Source of the DNA: JAENWD01 sp963796915
GTDB taxonomy: Bacteria > Acidobacteriota > Vicinamibacteria > Vicinamibacterales > JAENWD01
NCBI GenBank assembly: GCA_963796915.1
Contig: CAWCNI010000004.1
Span: forward strand, 2,108,001-2,172,000
Length of the DNA: 64,000 nucleotides
Direction: 5' to 3'
Shown here: positions 26,705-36,733 of the stretch, piece after piece
Layout: each line of letters starts with the position of its first letter
Numbering within the stretch: the stretch's first letter is position 1
Notes under the pieces: generated by a model
Told to the model about the DNA's origin: nothing
Seen by the model: only the letters and a program-made list of their open reading frames with translations
Databases searched by the model: none
Made by a program: the position numbers and the translations under genes

Positions 26705-27860
26705 CTACCCCAGCCAGGAATGGTAGTACTCGTCGTCTTCGACGCCGAGCACCTGCTGGCTGACGTGGAATGGCTTGAACGTGTCCATCATCACGGCGAG
26801 TTCGTCGGTGCGCTTCGCGCCAAGCGACGCCTCGGCGCGGCCAGGGTGCGGCCCGTGCGGGATGCCGTCGGGATGGTGCGTGACTGAGCCGAACTCGATG
26901 CCCTTGCGGCTCATGAACTCCGAGCTGGCGTAGTAGATCACCTCGTCGGAATCACGTTGGAGTGGTTGTACGGCGCCGGCACCGCGTCCGGATCGAAGTC
27001 GTACGGCCGCGGGCAGAACGAGCAGACGACGAAGCCGTCGCCTTCGAACGTCTGATGCACCGGCGGCGGCTGATGGATGCGGCCGACGATCGGCTCGAAA
27101 TCGTGGATGTTGAACGCCCACGGATAGTAGTAGCCGTCCCAGCCGACGACGTCGAACGGATGGTGATCGAGCATCAGCTCGTGAACAGCCGGTTCTACTG
27201 TTTCACGAGCAGCTCGAAGTCGCCCATCTCGTCGTGCGTCTTCAGCGACGACGGCCGCCGGATGTCGCGCTCGGAGTAGGGCGCGCTCCTTCAGCTGGCC
27301 GAACTCGTTGCGATAGCGCTTCGGCGAGCGGACGTGGCCGCGGCTCTCGATGACCAGGAACTTGGTCGGCGCCCGTGCCGAACCGGTAGCGATGCAGGAT
27401 GCCGCGATGGATGACGAGGTAGTCGCCGCTCTTGAACGGCAGATCTCGCCGAGCTGCGTCTCGAGCACGCCCTGCCCTTCGCGACGTACACCAGCTCGTC
27501 GCCCTGCGCGTTGCGATAGAAGAACGCGTCCTCCCGATCCGGCTGCGACGTACGACATCGCGACGTCGTGAGTTGAACAGCAGCGGCATGCGGTCCAGCG
27601 TCGGGCTGCCGCCGCCTCCGAGCGGTGCGTCCGGAAGTGCCGATGCCTGAAGTGCTTGATCGGGATCGCCGCTCCACTCCAGTTCGCCGAGCGTCCGCAC
27701 CGACTTCACCGTCGTCGGCTGGTGCACGTGGTACAGCAGCGACGACGGCCCGGTGAAGCCCTCGTGGCCCATCAGCTCCTCGGCGTAGAGCCCGCCGTCG
27801 GCTTGCGGAAAATCGTGTGCCGCTTGTGGGGGACTCGGCCGAGCGGTGGTAGATAGGCAT
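26705..27860 (-). CDS. hmgA: Homogentisate 1,2-dioxygenase, about 12 consensus indels
   Basis: Pieces in three frames assemble into one protein of about 384 residues: MPIYHRSAE, HKRHTIFRKPDGGLYAEEL, MGHEGFTGPSSLLYHVHQP, SPTLDRMPLLFN, DELVYVAKG, GDYLVIHRGILHRYRFG, HHPFDVVGWDGYYYP, HQTFEGDGFVVCSFCPRPYD, YASSEFMSRKGIEFGSVTHH and GIPHGPHPG, which include the iron-ligand His and Glu region. The frame breaks at about a dozen places. Five are extra bases giving a synonymous third base (CTT/CTC, AAC/AAT, GCC/GCG twice, CGC/CGG); the others fit a missing third base. It opens the ring of homogentisate. I treat the gene as functional in the organism. Confidence 0.85.
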
Positions 27861-27895
27861 GTGTAATCGTCAATCATCAGTCAGCAGGCGTCAAT

Positions 27896-28980
<1,085 letters not shown>

Positions 28981-29068
28981 GTTTAAAGCATAACTCTCCG
29001 GCATGACCATCTGCCATTTTTTGCATCGACCGGGCACTTGAGGCTGTTTTCGGGCAAAACCCGCAAGT

Positions 29069-29941
29069 ATGATCGTTGGGATGGCGTGGCGACAGCGAAC
29101 AGGCTCGACAGTGTGCCCCGGCTGCGGGACGCTGGTCGGCGTCAACGACGAGAGTTGTTACACCTGCGGGCGGCGGAACCCCGCGCTGTGGGGCTTCTCC
29201 CCGATCCTGCGACGCCTGGGCCAGGACCTCGGCTTCACCAACGTCGCGACGTTCATCTGCGTGGGGCTGTATGTGGCCACGGTCCTGTTCTCGATGGGCC
29301 TGCATATCCCCGGCAGCGTCCCCGTGCTCTCGCTCGATGGCGGAACGCTGTTCATCTTCGGTGCGGCCGGGAGCGAGCCGGTCTTCAGCGAGGGGCGCTG
29401 GTGGACGGTGCTGTCCGCGGGCTGGCTGCACGGTGGCCTGCTGCACATCGCGTTCAACATGTACTCCCTGCGCCAGCTGATGCCGCCGACGGCTGAACTG
29501 TACGGGCCGGCGCGAACGGTGATCATCTACGTCGTCGCCGGCGCGGCAGGATTTGTCCTCAGTTCTGTCGCGGGGCGTTACCTGGGCTGGATGCCGATTC
29601 GTTTCCTGCAGGGCTCGTCGCTCACCATCGGCGCGTCGGCGGCGATTTTCGGCCTCATCGGCGCGCTCTATCACTACGGCGAGCGATCGGGCAGCTCGCA
29701 CATCAAGCGGTTCATGGCGCAGAACGCCGTGATCTGGGTGCTGTGGGGGATCTTCATGCCCGGCATCGACAACTACGCCCACGCGGGCGGATTTCTCGGC
29801 GGCTGGCTGACGTCACGCTGGCTGGACCCGCTCACGCGCGAGCGCGGCGATCACTTCATCGCCGCGTTTGTCTGCCTCGCAGCCAGTGCGCTGGCCATCA
29901 TCGCGTCCATCCTGACCGGCCTGCGCTACCTGCGTTACTAA
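29069..29941 (+). CDS. Rhomboid-family intramembrane serine protease with zinc ribbon
   Basis: The 290-residue protein begins with a short zinc ribbon (CPGCG...CYTCGRRN) and continues as a six- or seven-helix membrane protein. Rhomboid signatures are present: GWLHGGLLHIAFNMYSLRQL, the catalytic serine in TIGASAAIFGLIGAL and the catalytic histidine in NYAHAGGFLGGWL. Rhomboids cleave membrane helices of substrate proteins; the substrate here is unknown. The start could be 29069 or the ATG at 29081; neither has a strong ribosome-binding site. It diverges from hpd. Confidence 0.92.
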   Translation: MIVGMAWRQRTGSTVCPGCGTLVGVNDESCYTCGRRNPALWGFSPILRRLGQDLGFTNVATFICVGLYVATVLFSMGLHIPGSVPVLSLDGGTLFIFGAAGSEPVFSEGRWWTVLSAGWLHGGLLHIAFNMYSLRQLMPPTAELYGPARTVIIYVVAGAAGFVLSSVAGRYLGWMPIRFLQGSSLTIGASAAIFGLIGALYHYGERSGSSHIKRFMAQNAVIWVLWGIFMPGIDNYAHAGGFLGGWLTSRWLDPLTRERGDHFIAAFVCLAASALAIIASILTGLRYLRY

Positions 29942-29964
29942 AAACGCGAGCCGTCGCACTGACG

Positions 29965-30060
29965 GATGCCAGGGCTCACCCGCACCGACGGGCTGCCAGG
30001 GCTCACCCGCACTGACGGGATGGCACGGCCCACACCGCATTGCCGGATGCCGGGGCTCAC
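29965..30060. repeat. 27-bp tandem repeat, about 3.5 units
   Basis: Units begin at 29965, 29992, 30019 and 30046 (GATGCCAGGGCTCACCCG...). The first two differ at about two positions, the third at several. The array starts 24 bp after the rhomboid stop and ends just before the palindrome at 30066. Confidence 0.85.
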
Positions 30061-30065
30061 AACGG

Positions 30066-30087
30066 TGTGGCCAATCTTTCGATTGGC
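30066..30087. repeat. Palindrome TGGCCAATC-TTTC-GATTGGCCA
   Basis: Perfect 9-bp arms around a 4-nt loop. Compared with the copy at 26640 the G-C pair at arm position 5 is replaced by A-T on both sides, a compensated change. It sits between the tandem repeat and the padR promoter. Confidence 0.85.
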
Positions 30088-30122
30088 CACTCTGACGATG
30101 GTCTCCACCCAAACCGACGGTC

Positions 30123-30137
30123 ACTAGATAATCTGAT
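30123..30137. promoter_or_regulatory. Candidate PadR operator, copy 1 (ACTAGATAATCTGAT)
   Basis: This 15-mer recurs with one mismatch at 30190-30204. The two lie upstream of padR 67 bp apart in an AT-rich stretch. The core TAGAT-AA-TCTGA is nearly palindromic, as expected for a winged-helix dimer site. PadR proteins usually repress their own promoter, so these are likely its binding sites. Confidence 0.5.
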
Positions 30138-30189
30138 CGAACGATTAGTCGTTGAACTTTGAGGAACTTTCTCACGTCTACGCCATTGC

Positions 30190-30204
30190 ACTAGATATTC
30201 TGAT
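30190..30204. promoter_or_regulatory. Candidate PadR operator, copy 2 (ACTAGATATTCTGAT)
   Basis: Second copy, 18 bp before the padR start and directly next to its ribosome-binding region (GGAG at 30205). Binding here would block initiation. One base differs from copy 1. Confidence 0.5.
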
Positions 30205-30221
30205 GGAGTAGGCTGCGAGGC

Positions 30222-30575
30222 ATGGCAAGGCGCAAACCGCCCGGAAGCCGGGGCGACATCCTGCAGGGCACGCTCGACATGCTCGTGCTCCGGACGCTGC
30301 TGTTCGGTCCGGCGCACGGGCATAGCATCGCGCACACGATCGAGCAGAGCTCCGACGAGGTCCTCGACGTCGAGCACGGGTCGCTGTATCCCGCGCTCTA
30401 TCGCCTCGAGGACAAGGGCCTCATCACCGCCTTCTGGGGCACCTCAGAGAACAATCGCAAGGCCAAGTATTACCGGCTGACCCCGGCAGGACGCGCGTAT
30501 CTCGCCACCGAACGCAGCCGCTGGGAGCAGCTCGTACAGGCGGTCGCGCGGGTGCTGGGTCCGGCGACGGAGTGA
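30222..30575 (+). CDS. PadR-family transcriptional regulator
   Basis: A 117-residue winged-helix protein with the PadR N-terminal pattern: DILQGTLDMLVLRTLLFGPA, HGHSIAHTIEQSS, the recognition and wing segment HGSLYPALYRLEDKGLITAF, and KYYRLTPAGRAYLATERSRW. It is of the short type without a long C-terminal dimerisation domain. The permease gene starts 4 bp later. This PadR-permease pair is repeated many times in Acidobacteriota genomes. It probably represses its own operon through the two 15-bp repeats upstream; the inducer is unknown. Confidence 0.93.
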   Translation: MARRKPPGSRGDILQGTLDMLVLRTLLFGPAHGHSIAHTIEQSSDEVLDVEHGSLYPALYRLEDKGLITAFWGTSENNRKAKYYRLTPAGRAYLATERSRWEQLVQAVARVLGPATE

Positions 30576-30579
30576 CGCG

Positions 30580-33267
30580 ATGGGGCTGCTTCGATTCTGG
30601 CGACGCGGACGACGAGACGACGAACTGCGTGAGGAGCTCGACGGCTACCTGGCGATCGAGACCGAGCGACTGGTGCGCGAGGGGCTGAGCGAGCCCGACG
30701 CTCGCAGCCAGGCCGCGCGCAAGCTGGGCAACGTCACGCGAGTGCGCGAGACCGTGTACGAGTCGTACTCGCTCGGATGGATCGAGTCAGTGGCCAGCGA
30801 CATCCGCTACGCGAGCCGCGTGCTCCGCCGCAGTCCCGGTTTCGCGACGGCAGCCGTCCTCTCCCTCGCGCTCGGCATCGGCGCCAACACTGCAATCTTC
30901 CAGCTCCTGAATGCCGTGCGCCTGCGCAGCCTGCCGATCGACAGTCCTGGCGAGCTCGCCGAGATCACTGTGCGGGGCGGCAACCGCGGCATGGGTGTGT
31001 CACAAGGCCCCCAGGCCGATATGACTGGGCCGCTCTACGACGCGTTCACTCGCGAGCAGCGCGCGTTCTCCGGCGTCTTCGCCTGGGCGGTCAAGGACTA
31101 CCACGTCGGCCGCGGCCCGAATCGACAAAGCGTCCGCGGGCTCATCGCGACGGGCAGCCTGTTTCCTGTCCTCGGCGTCACGCCGTTTCGCGGGCGCCTG
31201 CTGACCCCAGACGACGACCGGCGGGGTTGCGGCGCGGGATCGGTCGTGGTGAGCCACGCCTACTGGATCCGGCAGTACGGCGGACGCGACGAGGCGATCG
31301 GGACGGCGATCGTGCTCGAGGACAAGACGTTCCAGATCGTCGGCGTGACGCCACCGGAGTTCTTCGGCCTCGAGGTGGGCAAGCGCTTCGACGTGGCGAT
31401 TCCCGCGTGCGCCCAGGCAATCTGGGATCCGGACGTCTTCGATCAGCGCAACCAGTGGTGGCTGGTCGCGATGGGCCGGCTGAACCGCGGCTGGAGCGTG
31501 GCCCGCGCGGCCGAACACGTCGGCCTCCTGAGCCCCGGCCTGTTCGCCGCAACGCTGCCTGCCGGCTACGACCCCTCGACGCTGAAGCGATGGCAGAGCC
31601 TCGTGCTGACAGCGCTCCCCGGCGGCCACGGCGTCAGCCAGTGGCGCGACGACTACGAGCAATCGCTCTGGCTGCTGCTCGGCATCACCGGCCTGGTTCT
31701 GCTGATCGCCTGCGCCAACCTCGCCAGCTTGATGCTGGCGCGCGCCAGCGTGCGCGAGCGGGAATTCGCCCTGCGCACGGCGATCGGCGCCTCGCGCGGC
31801 CGGCTGCTCTCGCAGGCGCTCACCGAGAGCGCCATCGTCGCCGCCCTCGGCGCGGGCCTCGGCACGTTGCTGGCGGGCGCGCTCAGTCGAGCGGTGGTCA
31901 CCTTCGTCAGCACAGAGGCGAATCCGCTGACGCTGGACGTCGGTGTCGACTGGCGCGTGCTCGGCTTCACTGCGGCGATCGCGACGCTGACGTGCCTGCT
32001 CTGCGGGCTGGTGCCCGCGATGCGCTCATCGCGCGCGGAACCGGCCCTCGCCCTGAAGAGCGGCGGGCGATCGCTGACGGCCGCGGCTGGCTTCTCCTTC
32101 CAGCGCCTGCTCGTCGTCTTTCAGGTCGCCGTCTCGCTCGTGCTGATCGTCGGCGCGCTGCTGTTCGTCCGCAGCTTCAGAAACCTGGCGACCATGGACG
32201 TCGGGATGTCGATCGATCGCCTCTACCTCGCCGTCGCGGGGTTCAACCGGCCGGGAATCACTCCCGAACAGGCCCAGCAGTCCCGGATGGCGCTGCTCGA
32301 TCGCGTGCGCGCCATTCCTGGCGTCGAGGCCGCGGCGACAACGACCCTGCTCCCGCTCAGCGGCATGAGCTGGACGTTCGGCATCAAGGTCTCGTCAGCA
32401 CGCGGCGAGCGCAGCGGGCAGTCGAAGTTCACGTGGGTCAGCCCCAGCTATTTCGACACGGTGTCGATGCCGGTCGTCCACGGCCGGGGCTTCGACGGCA
32501 ACGACAGCGCGGCGTCCCGAGGCGTGATGGTGGTCAACGAGACGTTCGTCCGGCAGTATCTCGACCCGGCCAAAGCGCTCGGCACCGTGGTCCGTACCAT
32601 CGCCGAGCCGCAGTATCCCGCCGTCGATCGCGAAATCGTGGGCATCGTCCGTGACGCGAGATACGGCAGCCTCCGCGAGGAGATACCGGCGTCGGCCTTC
32701 GTGCCCGCCAGCCAGCATCCGGCGCCGCAGCCGTGGACGTTTCTCGTGATTCGCAGTGCGGAGGGCCTGGCCGCGTTGACGCCTGCCCTGACACGCGCCT
32801 ATGGCGATACCGGGATGACCAGCGACACCGTCGTCTGGCCCGTCGTCGATCAGGTACGGGACAGTCTGATTCGCGACCGGCTGATGTCGTGGTTGTCCGG
32901 GTTCTTCGGCCTGCTCGCCGTCGTGCTTTCGGCAGTCGGCCTCTACGGGATCATGGCCTACGCGGCGGCGCGGCGCTCGAACGAGATCGCCATTCGCATG
33001 GCGCTCGGCGCCGAGCGGCGCGACGTGCTCGGCATGATGCTCGGGCAGGCCGGGCGCCTGCTGGCGATCGGCGTGGCCATCGGCGTCGTGCTGGCGCTGG
33101 CGCTCGGACGCTCGGTGCAGGCGCTGCTGTTCGGGATCGTCGCCAGCGACGTCGCGACGCTCGCGGTGTCGGCGGCGATCCTCGTCGCGATTGGCCTGCT
33201 GGCGGTGTACGTGCCCACCGCGAGGGCCGCACGGGTGCCTCCGCTGGACGGCCTGCGCGCGGAGTGA
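30580..33267 (+). CDS. ADOP-type ABC permease (MacB/FtsX-like), 895 residues
   Basis: A short N-terminal cytoplasmic helical region (RRDDELREELDGYLAIETER, SQAARKLGNVTRVRETVYES) precedes a first membrane helix (AAVLSLALGIGANTAIFQ), a MacB-like periplasmic domain, three helices of a first FtsX domain around residues 360-500 and a second periplasmic domain. Three helices of a second FtsX domain end near SAAILVAIGLLAVYVPTARA. No ATPase is encoded beside it, as is usual for this acidobacterial family. Related MacB proteins move substrates or transmit force across the periplasm; the substrate is unknown. Confidence 0.92.
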   Translation: MGLLRFWRRGRRDDELREELDGYLAIETERLVREGLSEPDARSQAARKLGNVTRVRETVYESYSLGWIESVASDIRYASRVLRRSPGFATAAVLSLALGIGANTAIFQLLNAVRLRSLPIDSPGELAEITVRGGNRGMGVSQGPQADMTGPLYDAFTREQRAFSGVFAWAVKDYHVGRGPNRQSVRGLIATGSLFPVLGVTPFRGRLLTPDDDRRGCGAGSVVVSHAYWIRQYGGRDEAIGTAIVLEDKTFQIVGVTPPEFFGLEVGKRFDVAIPACAQAIWDPDVFDQRNQWWLVAMGRLNRGWSVARAAEHVGLLSPGLFAATLPAGYDPSTLKRWQSLVLTALPGGHGVSQWRDDYEQSLWLLLGITGLVLLIACANLASLMLARASVREREFALRTAIGASRGRLLSQALTESAIVAALGAGLGTLLAGALSRAVVTFVSTEANPLTLDVGVDWRVLGFTAAIATLTCLLCGLVPAMRSSRAEPALALKSGGRSLTAAAGFSFQRLLVVFQVAVSLVLIVGALLFVRSFRNLATMDVGMSIDRLYLAVAGFNRPGITPEQAQQSRMALLDRVRAIPGVEAAATTTLLPLSGMSWTFGIKVSSARGERSGQSKFTWVSPSYFDTVSMPVVHGRGFDGNDSAASRGVMVVNETFVRQYLDPAKALGTVVRTIAEPQYPAVDREIVGIVRDARYGSLREEIPASAFVPASQHPAPQPWTFLVIRSAEGLAALTPALTRAYGDTGMTSDTVVWPVVDQVRDSLIRDRLMSWLSGFFGLLAVVLSAVGLYGIMAYAAARRSNEIAIRMALGAERRDVLGMMLGQAGRLLAIGVAIGVVLALALGRSVQALLFGIVASDVATLAVSAAILVAIGLLAVYVPTARAARVPPLDGLRAE

Positions 33268-33279
33268 TCGACCGGGACG

Positions 33280-35121
33280 CTAGTCAGCGCTGCGCTTGGG
33301 CCGCATGTTGCTGGCCAGGATCTTCTTGCGGACGCGGATCGACTTCGGCGTCACTTCCACCAGTTCGTCGTCGTTGATGAACTCGATGGCCTGCTCCAGA
33401 CCGAGCTTGCGCGGCGGGATGAGGCGAATGGCCTCGTCGGCACTCGAGGCGCGCATGTTGGTCTGCTTCTTTTCCTTCGTGACGTTGACGTCCATGTCGC
33501 TCGGCCGGGCGTTCTCGCCGATGATCATGCCTTCGTAGACCTGGATCTGCGGCTCGATGAAGATCTCGCCGCGCTCCTGCAGATTTGAAATCGCAAACGC
33601 CGTGGCCGGTCCCGGGCGATCGGCGACCAGCGCGCCGGCGGCGCGCGCCGGGATCGGGCCGTGCCACGCCTCCCAGCCGGCAAACAGGTGGTTCATGATG
33701 CCAGTGCCCCGGGTATCGGTCATGAACTGCGACCGGAACCCGATCAGCCCGCGCGCGGGGATGCGGAACTCCATGCGGATGCGGCCACTGCCGTGGTTGA
33801 CCATCTTCGTCATGATGCCCTTGCGTGTGCCGAGCTGGGCGATGATGACGCCCTGGAATTCCTCCGGCACGTCGATGACCAGATCCTCGACCGGCTCCAC
33901 GCGCAGGCCATCGAGCTCCTTGGTGACGATCTCCGGCCTCGAGACCTGAAGCTCGAACCCTTCGCGCCGCATCATCTCGATGAGGATCGAGAGCTGCAGC
34001 TCTCCACGGCCGACGACCTTCAACTGTTCCGGTGTGTCCGTGTTCTCCACCCGCAGCGAGACGTTGCCGAGCAGTTCGCGCTCCAGCCGCTCGCGCAGGT
34101 TGCGCGAGGTCACGTACTGGCCGTCGCGCCCGGACATCGGCGACGTGTTCACACCGAAGATCATCGACACCGTTGGCTCGTCGATGGCAATCGGCGGCAC
34201 GGCGACGCGGTGCTCGATGTGCACGATCGTCTCGCCGATCGTGATGTCGGCGATCCCCGCCAGACAGACGATCTCACCTGCCGACGCGGTGGTGATGTCG
34301 ATGCGCTTGAGGCCCTCGAAGGTGTAGAGCTTCGTGATTTTGGTTTCCTCCTGCCGGCCGTCCAGCTTCATCACCGCGACCTCGTCGCCGACCGACGCCC
34401 GGCCGTTGAAGACCCGTCCGATGGCGATACGACCCAGGTAGTCGCTCGCGTCGAGATTGGTGACCAGCAGCTGCAGCGGCGCCTCGACATCGCCGCGGGG
34501 CGGCGGCACCGATGCGACAATCGCGTCGAACAGCGGCCGAAGATCCTCGCCGGGCACCGCCAGGTCGGTTGACGACGTGCCTGCCCTGGCGCTCGTGTAG
34601 AGCACCGGGAATTCGATCTGCTCTTCGGTGGCGTCGAGGTCGATGAACAGGTCGTAGACCTCGTCGAGCACCTCGCGCGTCCGCGCGTCCGGCCGATCGA
34701 TCTTGTTGATGACGACAACCGGCGCGAGCCCGCGCTCGAGCGCCTTGCGCAGCACGAAGCGGGTCTGCGGCAGCGGACCTTCCGAGGCGTCCACGAGCAG
34801 CACGATCCCGTCCACCATCGCCAGCGTCCGCTCGACCTCGCCACCGAAATCCGCGTGACCCGGCGTGTCCACGATGTTGATCAGGAGGTCGTGGTAGTGG
34901 ACAGCAGTGTTCTTGGCCAGGATGGTGATGCCGCGTTCGCGCTCGAGGTCGTTGCTGTCCATGACCCTGTCGATCACCCGCTCGTTCGCGCGGAAGATGC
35001 CGCTCTGGTGCAGCATGGCGTCGACGAGCGTCGTCTTGCCATGGTCGACGTGAGCCACGATGGCGACGTTACGCAGGAGGGGATTGGCCACTACAGGACG
35101 GGACTTCGGTGATGCGGGCAT
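33280..35121 (-). CDS. typA: Ribosome-associated GTPase TypA/BipA
   Basis: Start set at 35121, giving 613 residues, the normal length; the longer frame adds an unlikely N-terminus. GTPase motifs are AHVDHGKTTLVDAMLHQSG (G1), RERGITILAKNT (G2), DTPGHADFGGEVERT (G3) and INKIDRPDAR (G4). The translation-factor beta-barrel, two alpha-beta domains and the TypA-specific C-terminal domain follow (GRDGQYVTSRNLRERLEREL, RGLIGFRSQFMTDTRGTG, AIEFINDDELVEVTP). It binds the ribosome and aids 50S assembly and stress growth. It is convergent with the permease gene, 12 bp apart. Confidence 0.97.
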   Translation of the reverse strand: MPASPKSRPVVANPLLRNVAIVAHVDHGKTTLVDAMLHQSGIFRANERVIDRVMDSNDLERERGITILAKNTAVHYHDLLINIVDTPGHADFGGEVERTLAMVDGIVLLVDASEGPLPQTRFVLRKALERGLAPVVVINKIDRPDARTREVLDEVYDLFIDLDATEEQIEFPVLYTSARAGTSSTDLAVPGEDLRPLFDAIVASVPPPRGDVEAPLQLLVTNLDASDYLGRIAIGRVFNGRASVGDEVAVMKLDGRQEETKITKLYTFEGLKRIDITTASAGEIVCLAGIADITIGETIVHIEHRVAVPPIAIDEPTVSMIFGVNTSPMSGRDGQYVTSRNLRERLERELLGNVSLRVENTDTPEQLKVVGRGELQLSILIEMMRREGFELQVSRPEIVTKELDGLRVEPVEDLVIDVPEEFQGVIIAQLGTRKGIMTKMVNHGSGRIRMEFRIPARGLIGFRSQFMTDTRGTGIMNHLFAGWEAWHGPIPARAAGALVADRPGPATAFAISNLQERGEIFIEPQIQVYEGMIIGENARPSDMDVNVTKEKKQTNMRASSADEAIRLIPPRKLGLEQAIEFINDDELVEVTPKSIRVRKKILASNMRPKRSAD

Positions 35122-35171
35122 CCATACAGTATACCGGCGATGCCGGCCGGGGGGCCCGTATACTTGGAGAT

Positions 35172-35397
35172 ATGCCGCTTTACGAGTACCGACTGCCAGG
35201 ATTGCGGACGGCACGCCGAGGTGTTGATCCGGGGACAGGAAGACCCGCACTGCCCCGCCTGTGCGGGGACGAACCTGCAGCGCACGCTGTCGACGTTTGC
35301 CGTGACGACCGGTGGCCGGGCCGTCTCGAGCGCACCGGGCGCCTCGTGCGGTCGCTGTGGCGATCCGCGCGGGCCCGGCGCGTGCTCGATGAACTGA
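35172..35397 (+). CDS. FmdB-type zinc ribbon protein (one consensus indel)
   Basis: ATG at 35172 follows GGAGA. It reads MPLYEYR, then after dropping one base of CGA-C (CGA/CGC, both Arg) CQDCGRHAEVLIRGQEDP, HCPACAGTNLQRTLSTFAVT and a Gly/Ser-rich tail with CGRCG...ACSMN. The opening MPxYEYRC and two CxxC knuckles are the FmdB/putative regulatory protein signature. About 74 residues, function unknown. It diverges from typA and ends 10 bp from the convergent regulator gene. Without the correction the gene is missed or mis-started. Confidence 0.8.
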
Positions 35398-35407
35398 CGA
35401 CGACGGC

Positions 35408-36157
35408 CTAGACGGCCACTCGCGCGACGGCGGCCACGACGGCCCGCGCCTCGCGGAGCTCCGGCGCCTGCGCGCGCTGCGCCCGCGGCAGGTGGACGCT
35501 CATCTCGCGGCGCGCGCGATCGGCATCGTGCGCCCGGACGGCGTGATAGATGTTGCGGTGGATGATCGCAGTCTCCCGCAGATCGCGCCCGCGCGGCAGC
35601 GTGCGACGGCGCTGCTCGAAGTAGAGCGACGACACCATCTCGACCAGCGACGCGAGGATCGGGTTGCCCGAGGCCATCGCCACCTCGCGGTGGAATCGCA
35701 CGTCGTGCATCAGGAACGCCTGCGGGTCTTCGACAGACGCGAACATCCCGGTCACTTCCTCGGCCATCGCGGCGATCTGATCGCCGGTCGCGCGCTCGGC
35801 GGCCAGGCCGGCCACGCCCACTTCCAGCGTTCGCCGCGCCTCGAACATCTGCTCCTGCGTGAAGCCGTGCAGCGCCGCCAGCATGCTGAGCGGACGGCTG
35901 TCGAGTTGCGGCGGTCCGTCGGCGATGTAAGTCCCCGACCCGTGCCGCGTCACGACGACGCCCAGCGCTGACAGGGAGCGAAGCCCTGCGCGCACGCTCG
36001 GACGGCTCACCCCGATGTGGTGCGCCAGTTCCCGCTCCGGCGGCAGCCGATCCCCCGGCCGCAGTTCCCCACGCTCGATTTGCCCGCGGACGTGATCGAC
36101 CACCATCTCCGCCGCCGCGCCATCAGATTGCCGAAAATCCCTGTCGTCCCCTGTCAT
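35408..36157 (-). CDS. GntR-family regulator, FadR/FCD type
   Basis: Start at 36157 gives 249 residues. The N-terminal winged helix (IERGELRPGDRLPPERELAH, HHIGVSRPSVRAGLRSLSAL, GVVVTRHGSGTYIADGPP) is followed by an all-helical FCD domain with the metal-binding His/Asp pattern (FLMHDVRFHREVAMASGNP, RETAIIHRNIYHAVRAHD). FCD regulators respond to small acids such as lactate, gluconate or acyl-CoA. No catabolic gene lies next to it, so the target is unknown. A perfect palindrome about 80 bp upstream may be its own operator. Confidence 0.92.
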   Translation of the reverse strand: MTGDDRDFRQSDGAAAEMVVDHVRGQIERGELRPGDRLPPERELAHHIGVSRPSVRAGLRSLSALGVVVTRHGSGTYIADGPPQLDSRPLSMLAALHGFTQEQMFEARRTLEVGVAGLAAERATGDQIAAMAEEVTGMFASVEDPQAFLMHDVRFHREVAMASGNPILASLVEMVSSLYFEQRRRTLPRGRDLRETAIIHRNIYHAVRAHDADRARREMSVHLPRAQRAQAPELREARAVVAAVARVAV

Positions 36158-36235
36158 AGCCGCCTGCCTTCCTTGCCGGTGGTCGCTGGTGTTCCCAAGG
36201 CCCCTCCTGAGGTTCGACCGGTGCCGCCACGAGGC

Positions 36236-36249
36236 GTGCACTGGTGCAC
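36236..36249. promoter_or_regulatory. Palindrome GTGCAC-TG-GTGCAC, possible GntR operator
   Basis: Perfect 6-bp arms with a 2-bp centre, 79 bp upstream of the regulator's ATG. GntR-type dimers bind short palindromes and often regulate themselves; assignment to this protein is inference from position. Confidence 0.35.
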
Positions 36250-36569
36250 CTCACGATAGCCACGCGACCGACACGGACTGACGACGCTGGGGTGTCGGCC
36301 GCGTAACGCCGCGACCAGAAGCGAGACCATCATAGCAGACTGTCAGACGTTTTGTGCAACTTCAGCACTGCTTCAACATCACTCTACGATATAAAGTAGC
36401 TTACATGCGCCGTTCGCCACACTCATCGTGTCGCAAAGACATGTGAATTAACAGAACAAAGAGCGGATGACATGCCTGCCCGCCGCGCATGGACCGCGGT
36501 GAAAGGGCCGCCCGACGCCCTGAACGGGAGCGCAGCGCGGCCAACAGGACAGACCAGAGCGCTAGCCGC

Positions 36570-36618
36570 GGGCTACGGGCTACGGGCTACGGGCTACGGG
36601 CTACGGGCTACGGGCTAC
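36570..36618. repeat. Heptamer array GGGCTAC, seven units
   Basis: Seven exact GGGCTAC units, the same sequence as the array at 26504-26632. As there, a palindrome of the GGCC(G/A)ATC family follows directly. Confidence 0.95.
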
Positions 36619-36623
36619 GGTGA

Positions 36624-36643
36624 GGCCAATCTGAAGATTGGCC
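36624..36643. repeat. Palindrome GGCCAATC-TGAA-GATTGGCC
   Basis: Perfect 8-bp arms, A-T version of the family. It starts 6 bp after the heptamer array and is followed by a CCCTG-rich array. Confidence 0.85.
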
Positions 36644-36656
36644 CTGCAGGTTCCGG

Positions 36657-36733
36657 CCTTGCCCTGCCTTGCCCCTGCCCTGCCCTGCCCCCCCTGCCCT
36701 GCCCTGCCCCGCCCTGCCCTGCCCCGCCCTGCC
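36657..36733. repeat. CCCTG/CCCCG pentamer-rich array
   Basis: Roughly fifteen units of CCCTG, CCTTG or CCCCG run from about 36657 to the stop codon of the DUF3810 gene. The array is imperfect, with a CCCCCC interruption near 36690. Confidence 0.8.

Larger units (their letters stand above)
36158..36733. other. 576-bp gap between the GntR gene and the DUF3810 gene
   Basis: No credible gene. From the regulator outward it contains a GTGCAC palindrome (36236-36249), an AT-richer zone around 36340-36460 with a TACGATATAAAGTA segment that may be a promoter, a GGGCTAC heptamer array (36570-36618), a GGCCAATC palindrome (36624-36643) and a CCCTG-rich pentamer array up to the stop codon of the next gene. 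Confidence 0.6.

Noticed and set aside
33280..35250. Longer typA start at 35250
   Set aside because: The added 43 residues do not belong to the family; MPASPKSRPVV at 35121 gives the usual length.
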